The position numbers and the translations under genes were made by a program. This document shows positions 62,641 through 64,000 of a stretch of 64,000 bases of DNA, piece by piece. The stretch comes from Pteria penguin. Its lineage: Eukaryota > Mollusca > Bivalvia > Pterioida > Pteriidae. Location of the stretch: contig CM068587.1 of the NCBI GenBank assembly GCA_035048485.1, positions 48,816,496 through 48,880,495 on the forward strand, written 5' to 3'. Within the stretch, counting starts at the first letter, position 1. Each line of letters starts with the position of its first letter. Below the pieces are notes generated by a model. That model had not been told where the DNA came from. It searched no databases and saw only the letters and a program-made list of their open reading frames with translations.

Positions 62641-62712
62641 ATTGGGTATACGAATTCACTGTATAGGTGGAATATTCTGGACATAAACGTACGAAGACTT
62701 TCGATGATTTTA

Positions 62713-62966
62713 AGTCGGTGTAGCTCAGTGCATGAGATACTCGTGACCGAGAGGTGCCGGGTTCGACTCCCGCCTTGGGCACACGGTGTTCTGTCTTTCG
62801 GTTGACAGTGAAAACAGAGATCACGTGTTACGGTAGGCGTGGCATGTAAAATATCCCTCGCTGCTTCGGATAGGCCTATTGCAAAGGTAGAAATTTGTAT
62901 GCATTGTATCAGGCAGGTGCCGTCACCATATCCGTGAAATAATCATGGGATGACGTAAAACGATCA
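62713..62966 (+). mobile_element. tRNA-derived SINE, same family
   Basis: The head has GTGTAGCTCAGTGCATGAG (A box) and GGGTTCGACTCCCG (B box), then the same body blocks and a GATGACGTAAAACGATCA tail. It lies downstream of XRN2. Confidence 0.9.
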
Positions 62967-64000
62967 TTCCATGATTAATTTTCTCATGAAATAGGATAAA
63001 GGGGGGGGGGGCGCTCACGCCCAACACATATTTATATAGATTACATTATGACGTTAATGCTAACATTATGACATCACAGTGATATGGTGCAATTTATTTT
63101 CTTTTTATGAGAAATTATTGTAAATACGAAATATAAGATCATTTAAGAAGTATATTATCAAAAGGGTTTGTAAATATGACGCGTCTGTATGTCCATCCAT
63201 GTATATGGGCAGTGCGGTGTAAACGTAATACGACCGTACGTCCGTCTGTATGTGTATACAATTATAAGTTTGCGTCTGTTAATGACGTTCTCTTAATGCC
63301 TCGAGATATCTCGCTTGACGGTGATTTTGTGACAATAATAGGTATTAGACTTTTTTCCTGCATTTCTTCTATTTGATACATAGCAATCAAGTTTATCAAG
63401 GTTCGAGTTATATCGAACGCCTGCCCGTTCGTGTTTGTAGAGCTGCTCGTCCTATCTTTGTACCTTAATAGGAAATCCGTTTAAGGGCATCAAACGGGAA
63501 GTAAATTTCTCGCCTTTTTGTTTACATATCTGTCAAAATTACGAAATGTAATTGAGATTAAGAAGAAATTGTGATAACGATGACAAGACGTATCCCTGCT
63601 GAGTACACAAAACATGCTGGTATCTTCCGAACGTCCTACACTGAGAAATCTGGTCCAAAACTCCGGGGATTCGAGTCCATAACTCGCAAAATATAGTCCA
63701 AAAGTATGGCACATTTAAACATTGCGAACCAAAATGGGTTTATCGCAAAATATCTTATCGAATATTTGCCAACTGAAAATTATGATTTCAGGAATCTACT
63801 TCCATTTTATTGTGGTTGGAGTACTCAAAAATACAAAATAAAGCATTGCACGTGGATGGTTTTGGTCTAGTCTCAATGACATTTGACATTACACTTCAAA
63901 GGAAACAATAAAAACACGACAAATCATGAATAAACGACGATTTTTGTATTCAGTGATGACTGATTTTCTGTTTCTTTTTCTTTTTTGTTTTCTTTCTTTC

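Larger units (their letters stand above)
60726..64000. other. Downstream intergenic segment, no gene recognised
   Basis: After the proposed XRN2 poly(A) site I find two SINEs (62486-62640, 62713-62966), a G10 run at 63001-63010, a TGACGTTA/TGACATCA motif pair (63047-63079) like that in the TTAA MITEs, and two repeat-free patches (61540-61720, 62000-62400). None of the ORFs here has convincing coding texture. Confidence 0.5.

Overview
Eukaryotic, AT-rich nuclear DNA from an invertebrate, most likely a bivalve mollusc. The reasons are spliced genes with small exons in large introns, many tRNA-derived SINEs whose body ends in a GACGTAAAAC-type tail, TGACCTTGA-rich repeat modules, (CTGT/CCGT)n tracts and several MITE families. 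No prokaryotic, viral or CRISPR feature was seen. The species call is inference.

Two host genes lie head to head. On the minus strand, 15231 down to 2046 and past the left edge, 14 exons with compatible phases encode the first ~625 residues of a HEAT/ARM-type repeat protein that I cannot name. On the plus strand, 16261-60373, 30 to 31 coding exons reconstruct a complete XRN2/Rat1-type nuclear 5'-3' exoribonuclease of about 1006-1031 residues. All boundaries are GT/AG and the frame stays open. The starts are about 1 kb apart, so 15232-16260 probably holds a shared divergent promoter.

The rest is mobile DNA in introns. XRN2 intron 1 holds a near-intact piggyBac element (16948-19270, perfect 13-bp inverted ends, TTAA duplications, transposase broken by one frameshift at a T7 run) and an antisense LINE remnant. 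XRN2 intron 3 holds a nested stack: a TTAA-flanked MITE (21584-23992) carrying a SINE and a 1.67-kb element with 5-bp duplications that includes an unrecognised 100-codon ORF. Intron 5 has a MULE-like MITE with a 9-bp duplication. Intron 9 has a 5'-truncated reverse-transcriptase element, whose tail recurs in intron 18. Intron 27 has a 2.5-kb modular repeat. The HEAT gene introns hold a Helitron-like tandem array, hairpin MITEs and a pogo-like element inside another MITE.

Two areas do not look like repeats: XRN2 introns 28-29 (about 54.6-56.5 and 58.7-59.05 kb) and patches downstream at 61.5-62.4 kb. They are candidate regulatory DNA. At the far left, 480-850 has a TATA/Inr-like promoter flanked by eight copies of TGTCAGGA, facing in opposite ways on the two sides. 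Nothing was run; all calls are by reading.
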